Shown in pieces: positions 38,215 through 50,100 of a DNA stretch of 64,000 nt (its first letter is position 1; every line of letters starts with the position of its first letter). A model generated the notes under the pieces. It was not told where the DNA came from. It did not search any database and saw only the letters and a list, made by a program, of their open reading frames with translations. Made by a program: the position numbers and the translations under genes. The DNA comes from Anaspis maculata. Taxonomy: Eukaryota > Arthropoda > Insecta > Coleoptera > Scraptiidae. Where the stretch lies: the NCBI GenBank assembly GCA_949128115.1, contig OX421965.1, forward strand, positions 57,468,012 to 57,532,011, read 5' to 3'.

Positions 38215-38885
38215 GGTATGGCATAGTATGAAATTTAAAGATGGCGGCGGAATCATGAAATTTAGCTTGAAAGTAAGAATGATCATACGTGACAAGGGTA
38301 AGTTTCAAGTTCCATGAAAATCGTTCCACTAGAAAAAAATTTTGATATGGCGGCCAAGATGGAGGCCAAGATGGCGGCGGAATCATGGAATTCAGCTTGA
38401 AGATAAGAATGATCGTACAAGACAATTGTAACTTTAAAGTTTCAAGAAAATCGTTCCACTAATAAGAAATTTCAATATGGCGGCCAAGATGGCGGCGCAA
38501 CCATGAAATCCAATATGCCCACTGATGGCCATTCACGAGGACCTGAGCTATCCATTGGAGAAAGTTCCAGGGCTCTAGATTCATTCCCCGAGGAGGAGTT
38601 CAACTTCTTAGAAGTGCACAGGAAATCTTTGTTTTGTGATAATAATAATGATAACTATGGATGTATAAAAAAAAATAATGCCCATTGGCCACCCTTGGGG
38701 ACATCAGCTATCAAAAAAAGTTTTACGAGTCTAGCTTTATTCCTGGAGGAGGAGTACAACTTCTTAATTTCTACACGGACAGACTGGTAGACAGACAGAC
38801 AGACAGACAGGCAGACAGACAGACGGACAGCCGGACGGACAGACGGACAGACAGACAAACCGGCCATATAAGCGTCATTTACTTA
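38215..38885. mobile_element. Second copy of the GGCGGCCAAGATGG/(ACAG)n element
   Basis: It has the same order as at 12995-13800: imperfect units with AATATGGCGGCCAAGATGG, a unique CATTGGCCACCCTTGG part, a GACAGACAG/GGAC run (about 38785-38862) and the end AAACCGGCCATATAAGCGTC. It lies in the loop of the giant foldback element. Confidence 0.7.
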
Positions 38886-38966
38886 CGAAAATGCGCTAAA
38901 AAGAGAAATGAAGTCACGAAACGACCTCAAAAGCTGAAGCCAAAAATGAAAAGAAATAGAGAGTTC

Positions 38967-39834
38967 TACAGGTGTCCTGGAATTAGTGTTAAAAAACTCA
39001 CAGGGAGATAGAAAATTGAAAAATAAGGGGACTTTTGTTGATAAACATACCCTCCCAAATGTATAATAACGAAGAAAATCAAAGCCTTCAAAATGTTTTT
39101 TTTTGCATACTTTTTGAACCGTTCAGCCGATTCTATTCAAATTCGAACCAAAGTTTATTAAGACAGGTCTTTATTGAACTATATTAACTAATTTCATCAG
39201 GCATTGTTAGGGGCGAAGATAATGGGGTTTTCAAGATATTTGGGTTCGAAACATTAGAAAACATCACGAAATCGCCAGGTTCCAGGGCCCAAATTGTTTT
39301 TTTTTCTGAAAAACTCCATGTTTATCAGCGGAAATGATAGTTCATCAACTTGAAACACCCAAAAAACTCATTCCAGTTGACGAATCATGGGTTTTCTTGG
39401 ATTTTAATTTTTAGGCCCAGGAAAGTGGCGATTCCGAGATGTTTTGCAATGTTTCAATCCCAAATATCCCGAAAAGTAAGCTCCTCATCAAAAATTTTCA
39501 TGAGTAACTTTTTTCTTTGAATTGAATGTAGAATTCAAAAATTGGAATAATTTCAAAAAATGATCGGAAAGGTCCAAAATAGGGAGGAAAGGGGCAGAGC
39601 ACCCCCCTATTATCTTCGCCCCTAAAATCAGTAAGCTTTAGTTCCAATTTGACTGAAATCGATTAAACGGTTCAAAAAATACGCAAAAAAAAACTGTTTG
39701 GAAAAAACAACTTTGAAGGCCTGTATCTCTGTTTATAAGCGTTTGCGAGGGTATGTTTATTGGGAGAAGTCCCCTTATTTCTCAATTTTCTATCTCCCTG
39801 TGAGTTTTGTAACACCTATTGCGGGACACATGTA
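38967..39834. mobile_element. Palindromic foldback element, TACAGGTGTCC ends
   Basis: The ends TACAGGTGTCCTGGAATTAG and TACATGTGTCCCGCAATAGG pair, and the arms pair through CACAGGGAGATAGAAAATTG and AACCGTTCA. Interior text (AGATATTTGGGTT, CGAAATCGCCA) resembles that of the element at 4753-5791, so the two are relatives. From 39835 to 40501 I see only an unmatched 79-codon minus-strand frame and no feature I can support. Confidence 0.75.
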
Positions 39835-40501
39835 TTAAAAAAAATTGACATTTCGTGTATCCTGTCAAAATTGGGCACCCTGTAAAGCTGAAAATAATTT
39901 CAGGTCATAGGTCACATAGAACCATATACCTTTTCTCTTGTACCTATCTTTTTTTATATTTTGAAGGGGAGAGTCGTAATATGGGATAAATAGATACACT
40001 ATACAGGGTTCAGTTACTTCAGTTTCACAATGTGCATCAAGATTCCTTTTTGAATTACAAATCATCGGTGTGTTTCTGGGAAGTTGATCCAGGAAATATC
40101 CCAATATCTTAATCGCAACTCGAGAAATGAATGTTACGCAGTAAATGCAGCATCAATGATCGAATTCTATTTTACGAGTACTTGTTTTGTCAACATTTCA
40201 TTTCAAATTATTATAGGAGAACTAGTTATTGGAAACATTCCGTGAATTTTTGATATCGAGTGTTAAATCTGCAAGGATATGTCTCACTGAAAATGAGGCA
40301 TGTGTCATGGTGTTATTGGAGTATTGGATGATTTTCTAATTGAACGCTGAAGGTAAGTCATTACTCATTATATAGTCATCAAAATTTAATACTAAAACAG
40401 GTTCCATGTGAAACTCCTTCATTCAATAAATCCCAAAGTGGGTTCTATCTTGTCACATAGGAACTTAGTCTTACATAATTTTTTGTTTTCTAAATTTTAC
40501 A

Positions 40502-41712
40502 TGTAGCGCAAATAAACTTGCGGAGGCAACATATTTGATTGATGCCCAATAACTGTGAATTAATTACTGTCGGTGTGTCAGGATGACTGCAGATAATCGA
40601 AAATAATAAATGCAATCACTTTCGCTAATTCAACTCTATTAATAAAAATGGCACTTCACGGGTAACTCAATGACTTAAATTACGTTAATACTAAAAATAC
40701 TTGATAACCAGGCCCGTGGAAGACAGGACTGAACTCAGGATGACTCTGGATTGCGTTTACCTGAAAATAAAAACCGCTGTGAGCAACCCTTTCATTCTTA
40801 GCGTTTTATTCACACTTTATTACTGGTCATTTCACGACACCATATAATGCAGAGCAAGGTAAGAGTACCTGATGCGGTGTCAAATGACTTCTCAACTTCA
40901 GACTTAAGCCCTACTCTCTGCCCCACTTCGGTAGTGCAATGGGTGTGTACTCTCAACTCAGTACAGGCACCCCTCCCCCAGAAGTCGTACACCAGCCCAA
41001 CAACTCTAGGCTACGCCACATACATGGCCAGTATTTACAGCGGGCTGTGCAATGGTCCCGGACCAGCTCTAGTAAATACCAAATTTGTCAACAACCAGGT
41101 GATCAGCCTGAACGCCACTTAACCTGTACTGAAGGGTGCAATGGTACTTCCTCGTGGTCAAGCAAAGTACCGCTCCAGCTACAGGAGCTAGTGCAGAGTG
41201 TGCGAATGAAGCTACAGAGGCTAATAATGGCACCTCTAGGTAGTTCTCTCCTGTCACTAACAAGACAAACAACAACAAGAATGTGTACTTCTTTAGGCAA
41301 GAGCATTGCTGAAGACTATGCCATTTAAATATGCGCGTACGCAATGATACTTAAAACAATACAAACAAAAGGATATGCTCAATGAGATAAACTCACCTAA
41401 TAATCGTAGTACTCGATTCACACAAAATAACTCACAGGTACCTATAATGCACAAAACAACAACACAGCTTCTCTGTTTGACTTCTTTCGCGTTAATGCGC
41501 CCTTCTGAATGTGTATCAAGGCACACTCGACCCAAAGGACCGGAAGGCCCATGAAATCAGCGTGACCTTTCGCCACCCGAAAGCTCGAGAGTTTTAGCTA
41601 AGAGGGTGCCGCGCGTTGGAATGCTGCAACGTGCACCTGTTATGCATTTTGTGTTTTGAATCTTTTTCATTTTAATACCAAAATTTACCATTGAAAATTC
41701 ATGTGTCTTACA
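40502..41712 (-). repeat. 3' LTR (1211 bp)
   Basis: It begins TGTAGCGCAAATAAACTTGC and ends TTACA in plus orientation (TG...CA). It matches the other LTR at every position I compared except one (T at about 41434, C in the partner). The plus-strand flank is TACA at 40498-40501. Confidence 0.92.
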
Positions 41713-41779
41713 TTCGGCCATCCTGCATTCATCGCGTCCCGCGATGACTTGGACCAGGTGCGTCGAGTTGGCTGCCTAG

Positions 41780-42679
41780 TCAGGCTAGTGGCTTTGAGGT
41801 GTCGCGTTGCTTTTTGTAGCAATTAGCCTCGACATGCCCGGTACGGTTACAATAGGCACATTTCTTCTCGGAGTTTGAAGTTGTCGTGCGAACTCTACAG
41901 TCCCTGGCAATGTGGCCGCTTTTCCTACAATTGAAACATTCATTGCGCTCCTTATTTCCCGAACTGTCGTTCTTTTTGTTAGATTCAGGCTCATAGTCCG
42001 AGTCAGAGTCAGTTTGGTGGTATTCCTCAAAAGTTGAAGACGGGACAGTATTTAAAAATTCATGGAGTGACTCTGGGCTTTGGAACTTTGCGGCCCTGGC
42101 AGACGTCCTCACCACGTTGTCGTCCAGCCCACCGATTAGGCAGGACACCGCTTCCGTCCCGTGAATGTCGCAGCTAGTTAAAAGTGCGCACTTTTCGTAA
42201 AAGTACTTGGAGTACGACTCTTCAGGCCTCTTGCGTCGTTGCAACATCTCCGTTAATGCGGCGCAGAAATCTTTCCGGTAGGGAAAGGCTTGCTGCAATT
42301 TCACCTTCCATTCGTCCCAGGAGAGCTTGATGGTCGCGAGCCCACGAAACCAAATTTCCGCGAGGCCGCGAAGTCGACCCAAAGCAAAGTAAATGGTGGC
42401 TTCTTCCGACCACCCGAAAACCGCCCTTAACTCATCGACTTTTAGGCACCATGTCGCAATGGCTTGGTCCTTATCCTCGGGATCAAACAAAGGGATGGTG
42501 TCACCCCGCACATTGGTGTTTTCTTGCCTGCTTGTCGTCGTATTCTTCACGAAATCTGCCATAATAGCAGTGAGACGGGCCAGATGGGCATTGGTATCAA
42601 GTTCCCCGCTGCCGCTGGTCGTAATAGTATTGCCTTCGTCCGATGGTGTTTGGTCACGAGCCCGTTTACGATTCGACAT
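41780..42679 (-). CDS. Retrotransposon Gag polyprotein with two zinc knuckles
   Basis: The 299-aa intact frame begins MSNRKRARDQTPSDEGN. The central part (FDPEDKDQAIATWCLKVDEL, then GRLRGLAEIWFRGL, then WDEWKVKLQQAFP) is the typical capsid-like Gag fold of Ty3/gypsy elements. Two CX2CX4HX4C knuckles follow at about residues 248-261 (CFNCRKSGHIARDC) and 274-287 (CAYCNRTGHVEANC). They bind RNA for packaging. The stop lies about 68 bp before the 3' LTR, so no pol frame fits. The absence of stops or frameshifts suggests recent activity or retained function in trans packaging. Confidence 0.93.
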   Translation of the reverse strand: MSNRKRARDQTPSDEGNTITTSGSGELDTNAHLARLTAIMADFVKNTTTSRQENTNVRGDTIPLFDPEDKDQAIATWCLKVDELRAVFGWSEEATIYFALGRLRGLAEIWFRGLATIKLSWDEWKVKLQQAFPYRKDFCAALTEMLQRRKRPEESYSKYFYEKCALLTSCDIHGTEAVSCLIGGLDDNVVRTSARAAKFQSPESLHEFLNTVPSSTFEEYHQTDSDSDYEPESNKKNDSSGNKERNECFNCRKSGHIARDCRVRTTTSNSEKKCAYCNRTGHVEANCYKKQRDTSKPLA

Positions 42680-42851
42680 GCTGAATTGGTGAATGGTTTT
42701 GACGAGGGTGTTTAAGAGAATGCGACGCGTTTAGCTTGAGGGAAGAAAATTACCTAATATTAAAATTCGGAACCGACAATTTGTTTTTAATCGTTTTACC
42801 ATCCAGAGTTCAGTACCTAGTGTCTTTTATAAAAATCCCACTTCTGAAAAA

Positions 42852-44062
42852 TGTAGCGCAAATAAACTTGCGGAGGCAACATATTTGATTGATGCCCAAT
42901 AACTGTGAATTAATTACTGTCGGTGTGTCAGGATGACTGCAGATAATCGAAAATAATAAATGCAATCACTTTCGCTAATTCAACTCTATTAATAAAAATG
43001 GCACTTCACGGGTAACTCAATGACTTAAATTACGTTAATACTAAAAATACTTGATAACCAGGCCCGTGGAAGACAGGACTGAACTCAGGATGACTCTGGA
43101 TTGCGTTTACCTGAAAATAAAAACCGCTGTGAGCAACCCTTTCATTCTTAGCGTTTTATTCACACTTTATTACTGGTCATTTCACGACACCATATAATGC
43201 AGAGCAAGGTAAGAGTACCTGATGCGGTGTCAAATGACTTCTCAACTTCAGACTTAAGCCCTACTCTCTGCCCCACTTCGGTAGTGCAATGGGTGTGTAC
43301 TCTCAACTCAGTACAGGCACCCCTCCCCCAGAAGTCGTACACCAGCCCAACAACTCTAGGCTACGCCACATACATGGCCAGTATTTACAGCGGGCTGTGC
43401 AATGGTCCCGGACCAGCTCTAGTAAATACCAAATTTGTCAACAACCAGGTGATCAGCCTGAACGCCACTTAACCTGTACTGAAGGGTGCAATGGTACTTC
43501 CTCGTGGTCAAGCAAAGTACCGCTCCAGCTACAGGAGCTAGTGCAGAGTGTGCGAATGAAGCTACAGAGGCTAATAATGGCACCTCTAGGTAGTTCTCTC
43601 CTGTCACTAACAAGACAAACAACAACAAGAATGTGTACTTCTTTAGGCAAGAGCATTGCTGAAGACTATGCCATTTAAATATGCGCGTACGCAATGATAC
43701 TTAAAACAATACAAACAAAAGGATATGCTCAATGAGATAAACTCACCTAATAATCGTAGTACTCGATTCACACAAAATAACTCACAGGTACCTACAATGC
43801 ACAAAACAACAACACAGCTTCTCTGTTTGACTTCTTTCGCGTTAATGCGCCCTTCTGAATGTGTATCAAGGCACACTCGACCCAAAGGACCGGAAGGCCC
43901 ATGAAATCAGCGTGACCTTTCGCCACCCGAAAGCTCGAGAGTTTTAGCTAAGAGGGTGCCGCGCGTTGGAATGCTGCAACGTGCACCTGTTATGCATTTT
44001 GTGTTTTGAATCTTTTTCATTTTAATACCAAAATTTACCATTGAAAATTCATGTGTCTTACA
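42852..44062 (-). repeat. 5' LTR (1211 bp)
   Basis: This is the partner of the repeat at 40502-41712 and carries the element's promoter in minus orientation. It ends TTACA next to the TACA duplication. Open frames inside it repeat those of the other LTR and are not genes. Confidence 0.92.
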
Positions 44063-44188
44063 TACATAGTTTACGATTCAATGATACATTGGAACCTCTA
44101 CCCCTCTAAGTCTAACCTCACATGTTTCAAGTTTCTACAACAAAAAGTCACACTTAGCACTGTTGAAGGCTTTTGAGAGGTCGAGGTT

Positions 44189-47100
44189 AGAAGAAAATTC
44201 ACACGGTTTGTCCGTCTCGCTCTTTGCGAAACAGATTTCTGACGCAATTTCTCACCTCCGGTAGGGGTTGAACGGGGTTCCTACTATCTGGAATAAGAAT
44301 TTCATCACCACCAAGGACTCTGATGAGTTTCTGTTGAAGAAAAACGCACGGTTTGCCCGTTCCGCACTTTGCGGAACAGACTTCTGACGTAATTTTCAAC
44401 CCCTTGTTGGGGGATGAACGGGGTTCTGACCATTTAAAAAATTCTTCCTCATCACTGGAAAGGCCTCTGATGAGTTTCTGTTCAAAAAACGCGCACGTTG
44501 TGCTCGTTCCGCACTTTGCGGAACAGACTTCTGACGTTATTTCCAACCCCTTGCTGGGGGATGAACGGGGTTCTGACCATTTGAAAAATTCTTCCTCATC
44601 ACTGGCAAGGCCTCTGATGAGTTTCTGTTCAAAAAACGCGCACGGTGTGCTCGTTCCGCACTTTGCGGAACAGACTTCTGACGTTATTTCCAACCCCTTG
44701 CTGGGGGATGAACGGGGTTCTGACTATTCGAAAAATTCTTCCTCATCACTGGCAAGGCCTCTGATGAGTTTCTGTTCAAAAAACGCGTACGGTTTGCTCG
44801 TTCCGCACTTTGCGGAACAGACTTCTGACGTTATTTCCAACCCCTTGCTGGGGGATGAACGGGGTTCTGACCATTTGAAAAATTCTTCCTCATCACTGGC
44901 AAGGCCTCTGATGAGTTTCTGTTCAAAAAACGCGCACGGTGTGCTCGTTCCGCACTTTGCGGAACAGACTTCTGACGTTATTTCCAACCCCTTGCTGGGG
45001 GATGAACGGGGTTCTGACCATTTGAAAAATTCTTCCTCATCACTGGCAAGGCCTCTGATGAGTTTCTGTTCAAAAAACGCGCACGGTGTGCTCGTTCCGC
45101 ACTTTGCGGAACAGACTTCTGACGTTATTTCCAACCCCTTGCTGGGGGATGAACGGGGTTCTGACTATTTGAAAAATTCTTCCTTATCACTGGCAAGGCC
45201 TCTGATGAGTTTCTGTTCAAAAAACGCGTACGGTTTGCTCGTTCCGCACTTTGCGGAACAGACTTCTGACGTTATTTCCAACCCCTTGCTGGGGGATGAA
45301 CGGGGTTCTGACTATTTGAAAAATTCTTCCTTATCACTGGCAAGGCCTCTGATGAGTTTCTGTTAAAAAAACGCGTACGGTTTGCTCGTTCCGCACTTTG
45401 CGGAACAGACTTCTGACGTTATTTCCAACCCCTTGCTGGGGGATTAACGGGGTTCTGACTATTTGAAAAATTCTTCCTTATCACTGGCAAGGCCTCTGAT
45501 GAGTTTCTGTTCAAAAAACGCCAACGGTTTGCTCGTTCCGCACTTTGCGGAACAGACTTCTGACGTTATTTCCAACCCCTTGCTGGGGGATGAACGGGGT
45601 TCTCACTATTTGAAAAATTCTTCCTTATCACTGGCAAGGCCTCTGATGAGTTTCTGTTCAACAAACGGGTACGGTTTGCTCGTTCCGCACTTTGCGGAAC
45701 AGACTTCTGACGTTATTTCCAACCCCTTGCTTGGGGATGAACGGGGTTCTGACTATTTGAAAAATTCTTCCTTATCACTGGCAAGGCCTCTGATGAGTTT
45801 CTGTTCAAAAAACGCCAACGGTTTGCTCGTTCCGCACTTTGCGGAACAGACTTCTGACGTTATTTCCAACCCCTTGCTGGGGGATGAACGGGGTTCTGAC
45901 CATTTGAAAAATTCTTCCTCATCACTGACAAGGCCTCTGATGAGTTTCTGTTCAAAAAACGCGCACGGTGTGCTCGTTCCGCACTTTGCGGAACAGACTT
46001 CTGACGTTATTTCCAACCCCTTGCTGGGGGATGAACGGGGTTCTGACTATTTGAAAAATTCTTCCTTATCACTGGCAAGGCCTCTGATGAGTTTCTGTTC
46101 AAAAAACGCGCACGTTGTGCTCGTTCCGCACTTTGCGGAACAGACTTCTGACGTTATTTCCAACCCCTTGTTGGGGGATGAACGGGGTTCTGACTATTTG
46201 AAAAATTCTTCCTCATCACTGGCAAGGCCTCTGATGAGTTTCTGTTCAAAAAACGCGTACGGTTTGCTCGTTCCGCACTTTGCGGAACAGACTTCTGACG
46301 TTATTTCCAACCCCTTGCTGAAGGATGAACGGGGTTCTGACTATTTGAAAAATTCTTCCTTATCACTGGCAAGGCCTCTGATGAGTTTCTGTTCAAAAAA
46401 CGCGTACGGTTTGCTCGTTCCGCACTTTGCGGAACAGACTTCTGACGTTATTTCCAACCCCTTGCTGGGGGATGAACGGGGTTCTGACCATTTGAAAAAT
46501 TCTTCCTCATAACTGGCAAGGCCTCTGATGAGTTTCTGTTCAAAAAACGCGTACGGTTTGCTCGTTCCGCACTTTGCGGAACAGACTTCTGACGTTATTT
46601 CCAACGCCTTGCTGGGGGATGAACGGGGTTCTGACTATTTGAAAAATTCTTCCTTATCACTGGCAAGGCCTCTGATGAGTTTCTGTTCAAAAAACGCCAA
46701 CGGTTTGCTCGTTCCGCACTTTGCGGAACAGACTTCTGACGTTATTTCCAACCCCTTGCTGGGGGATGAACGGGGTTCTGACCATTTGAAAAATTCTTCC
46801 TCATAACTGGCAAGGCCTCTGATGAGTTTCTGTTCAAAAAACGCGCACGGTTTGCTCGTTCCGCACTTTGCGGAACAGACTTCTGACGTTATTTCCAACG
46901 CCTTGCTGGGGGATGAACGGGGTTCTCACTATTTGAAAAATTCTTCCTTATCACTGGCAAGGCCTCTGATGAGTTTCTGTTCAAAAAACGCGTACGGTTT
47001 GCTCGTTCCGCACTTTGCGGAACAGACTTCCGACGTTATTTCCAACCCCTTGCTGGGGGATGAACGGGGTTCTGACTATTTGAAAAATTCTTCCTTATCA

Positions 47101-50100
47101 CTGGCAAGGCCTCTGATGAGTTTCTGTTCAAAAAACGCGTACGGTTTGCTCGTTCCGCACTTTGCGGAACAGACTTCTGACGTTATTTTCAACCCCTTGC
47201 TGGGGGATGAACGGGGTTCTGACTATTTGAAAAATTCTTTCTTATCACTGGCAAGGCCTCTGATGAGTTTCTGTTCAAAAAACGCGTACGGTTTGCTCGT
47301 TCCGCACTTTGCGGAACAGACTTCTGACGTTATTTCCAACCCCTTGCTGGGGGATGAACGGGGTTCTGACTATTTGAAAAATTCTTCCTTATCACTGGCA
47401 AGGCCTCTGATGAGTTTCTGTTCAAAAAACGCGCACGGTTTGCTCGTTCCGCACTTTGCGGAACAGACTTCTGACGTTATTTCCAACGCCTTGCTGGGGG
47501 ATGAACGGGGTTCTGACCATTTGAAAAATTCTTCCTCATCACTGGCAAGGCCTCTGATGAGTTTCTGTTCAAAAAACGCGCACGGTGTGCTCGTTCCGCA
47601 CTTTGCGGAACAGACTTCTGACGTTATTTCCAACCCCTTGCTGGGGGATGAACGGGGTTCTGACCATTTGAAAAATTCTTCCTCATCACTGGCAAGGCCT
47701 CTGATGAGTTTCTGTTCAAAAAACGCGCACGGTGTGCTCGTTCCGCACTTTGCGGAACAGACTTCTGACGTTATTTCCAACCCCTTGCTGGGGGATGAAC
47801 GGGGTTCTGACTATTTGAAAAATTCTTCCTTATCACTGGCAAGGCCTCTGATGAGTTTCTGTTCAAAAAACGCCAACGGTTTGCTCGTTCCGCACTTTGC
47901 GGAACAGACTTCTGACGTTATTTCCAACCCCTTGCTGGGGGATGAACGGGGTTCTCACTATTTGAAAAATTCTTCCTTATCACTGGCAAGGCCTCTGATG
48001 AGTTTCTGTTCAAAAAACGCGTACGGTTTGCTCGTTCCGCACTTTGCGGAACAGACTTCCGACGTTATTTCCAACCCCTTGCTGGGGGATGAACGGGGTT
48101 CTGACTATTTGAAAAATTCTTCCTTATCACTGGCAAGGCCTCTGATGAGTTTCTGTTCAAAAAACGCGTACGGTTTGCTCGTTCCGCACTTTGCGGAACA
48201 GACTTCTGACGTTATTTTCAACCCCTTGCTGGGGGATGAACGGGGTTCTGACTATTTGAAAAATTCTTTCTTATCACTGGCAAGGCCTCTGATGAGTTTC
48301 TGTTCAAAAAACGCGTACGGTTTGCTCGTTCCGCACTTTGCGGAACAGACTTCTGACGTTATTTCCAACCCCTTGCTGGGGGATGAACGGGGTTCTGACT
48401 ATTTGAAAAATTCTTCCTTATCACTGGCAAGGCCTCTGATGAGTTTCTGTTCAAAAAACGCGTACGGTTTGCTCGTTCCGCACTTTGCGGAACAGACTTC
48501 TGACGTTATTTCCAACCCCTTGCTGGGGGATGAACGGGGTTCTGACTATTTGAAAAATTCTTCCTTATCACTGGCAAGGCCTCTGATGAGTTTCTGTTCA
48601 AAAAACGCGTACGGTTTGCTCGTTCCGCACTTTGCGGAACAGACTTCTGACGTTATTTCCAACCCCTTGCTGGGGAATGAACGGGGTTCTGACCATTTGA
48701 AAAATTCTTCCTCATCACTGGCAAGGCCACTGATGAGTTTCTGTTCAGAAAACGCGTACGGTTTGCTCGTTCCGCACTTTGCGGAACAGACTTCTGACGT
48801 TATTTCCAACCCCTTGCTGGGGGATGAACGGGGTTCTGACTATTTGAAAAATTCTTCCTTATCACTGGCAAGGCCTCTGATGAGTTTCTGTTCAAAAAAC
48901 GCGTACGGTTTGCTCGTTCCGCACTTTGCGGAACAGACTTCTGACGTTATTTCCAACCCCTTGCTGGGGGATGAACGGGGTTCTGACTATTTGAAAAATT
49001 CTTCCTTATCACTGGCAAGGCCTCTGATGAGTTTCTGTTCAAAAAACGCGTACGGTTTGCTCGTTCCGCACTTTGCGGAACAGACTTCTGACGTTATTTT
49101 CAACCCCTTGCTGGGGGATGAACGGGGTTCTGACTATTTGAAAAATTCTTCCTCATCACTGGCAAGGCCTCTGATGAGTTTCTGTTCAAAAAACGCGTAC
49201 GGTTTGCTCGTTCCGCACTTTGCGGAACAGACTTCTGACGTTATTTCCAACCCCTTGCTGGGGGATGAACGGGGTTCTGACTATTTGAAAAATTCTTTCT
49301 TATCACTGGCAAGGCCTCTGATGAGTTTCTGTTCAAAAAACGCGTACGGTTTGCTCGTTCCGCACTTTGCGGAACAGACTTCTGACGTTATTTCCAACCC
49401 CTTGCTGGGGGATGAACGGGGTTCTGACTATTTGAAAAATTCTTTCTTATCACTGGCAAGGCCTCTGATGAGTTTCTGTTCAAAAAACGCGTACGGTTTG
49501 CTCGTTCCGCACTTTGCGGAACAGACTTCTGACGTTATTTTCAACCCCTTGCTGGGGGATGAACGGGGTTCTGACTATTTGAAAAATTCTTCCTCATCAC
49601 TGGCAAGGCCTCTGATGAGTTTCTGTTCAAAAAACGCGTACGGTTTGCTCGTTCCGCACTTTGCGGAACAGACTTCTGACGTTATTTTCAACCCCTTGCT
49701 GGGGGATGAACGGGGTTCTGACTATTTGAAAAATTCTTTCTTATCACTGGCAAGGCCTCTGATGAGTTTCTGTTCAAAAAACGCGTACGGTTTGCTCGTT
49801 CCGCACTTTGCGGAACAGACTTCTGACGTTATTTTCAACCCCTTGCTGGGGGATGAACGGGGTTCTGACTATTTGAAAAATTCTTCCTCATCACTGGCAA
49901 GGCCTCTGATGAGTTTCTGTTCAAAAAACGCGTACGGTTTGCTCGTTCCGCACTTTGCGGAACAGACTTCTGACGTTATTTTCAACCCCTTGCTGGGGGA
50001 TGAACGGGGTTCTGACTATTTGAAAAATTCTTTCTTATCACTGGCAAGGCCTCTGATGAGTTTCTGTTCAAAAAACGCGTACGGTTTGCTCGTTCCGCAC

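Larger units (their letters stand above)
40502..44062 (-). mobile_element. Gag-only gypsy-like LTR retrotransposon, recent insertion
   Basis: Two 1211-bp LTRs flank a 1139-bp interior holding only a gag ORF on the minus strand. A 4-bp duplication TACA flanks the element (40498-40501, 44063-44066); this is gypsy-type behaviour. Five bases inside the 5' LTR (42834-42847), TCAGAAGTGGGATT on the minus strand matches the 3' part of tRNA-Leu as primer binding site. There is no protease, reverse transcriptase, RNase H or integrase, so it must be mobilised by an autonomous relative. Confidence 0.9.

Noticed and set aside
39865..40104. 79-codon minus-strand frame in the foldback loop as transposase remnant
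   Set aside because: No catalytic motif or family resemblance that I can defend.
40847..41328. Frames of 91 and 129 codons, duplicated at 43197-43678
   Set aside because: They lie inside the two LTRs and repeat identically; no Pol or envelope similarity.
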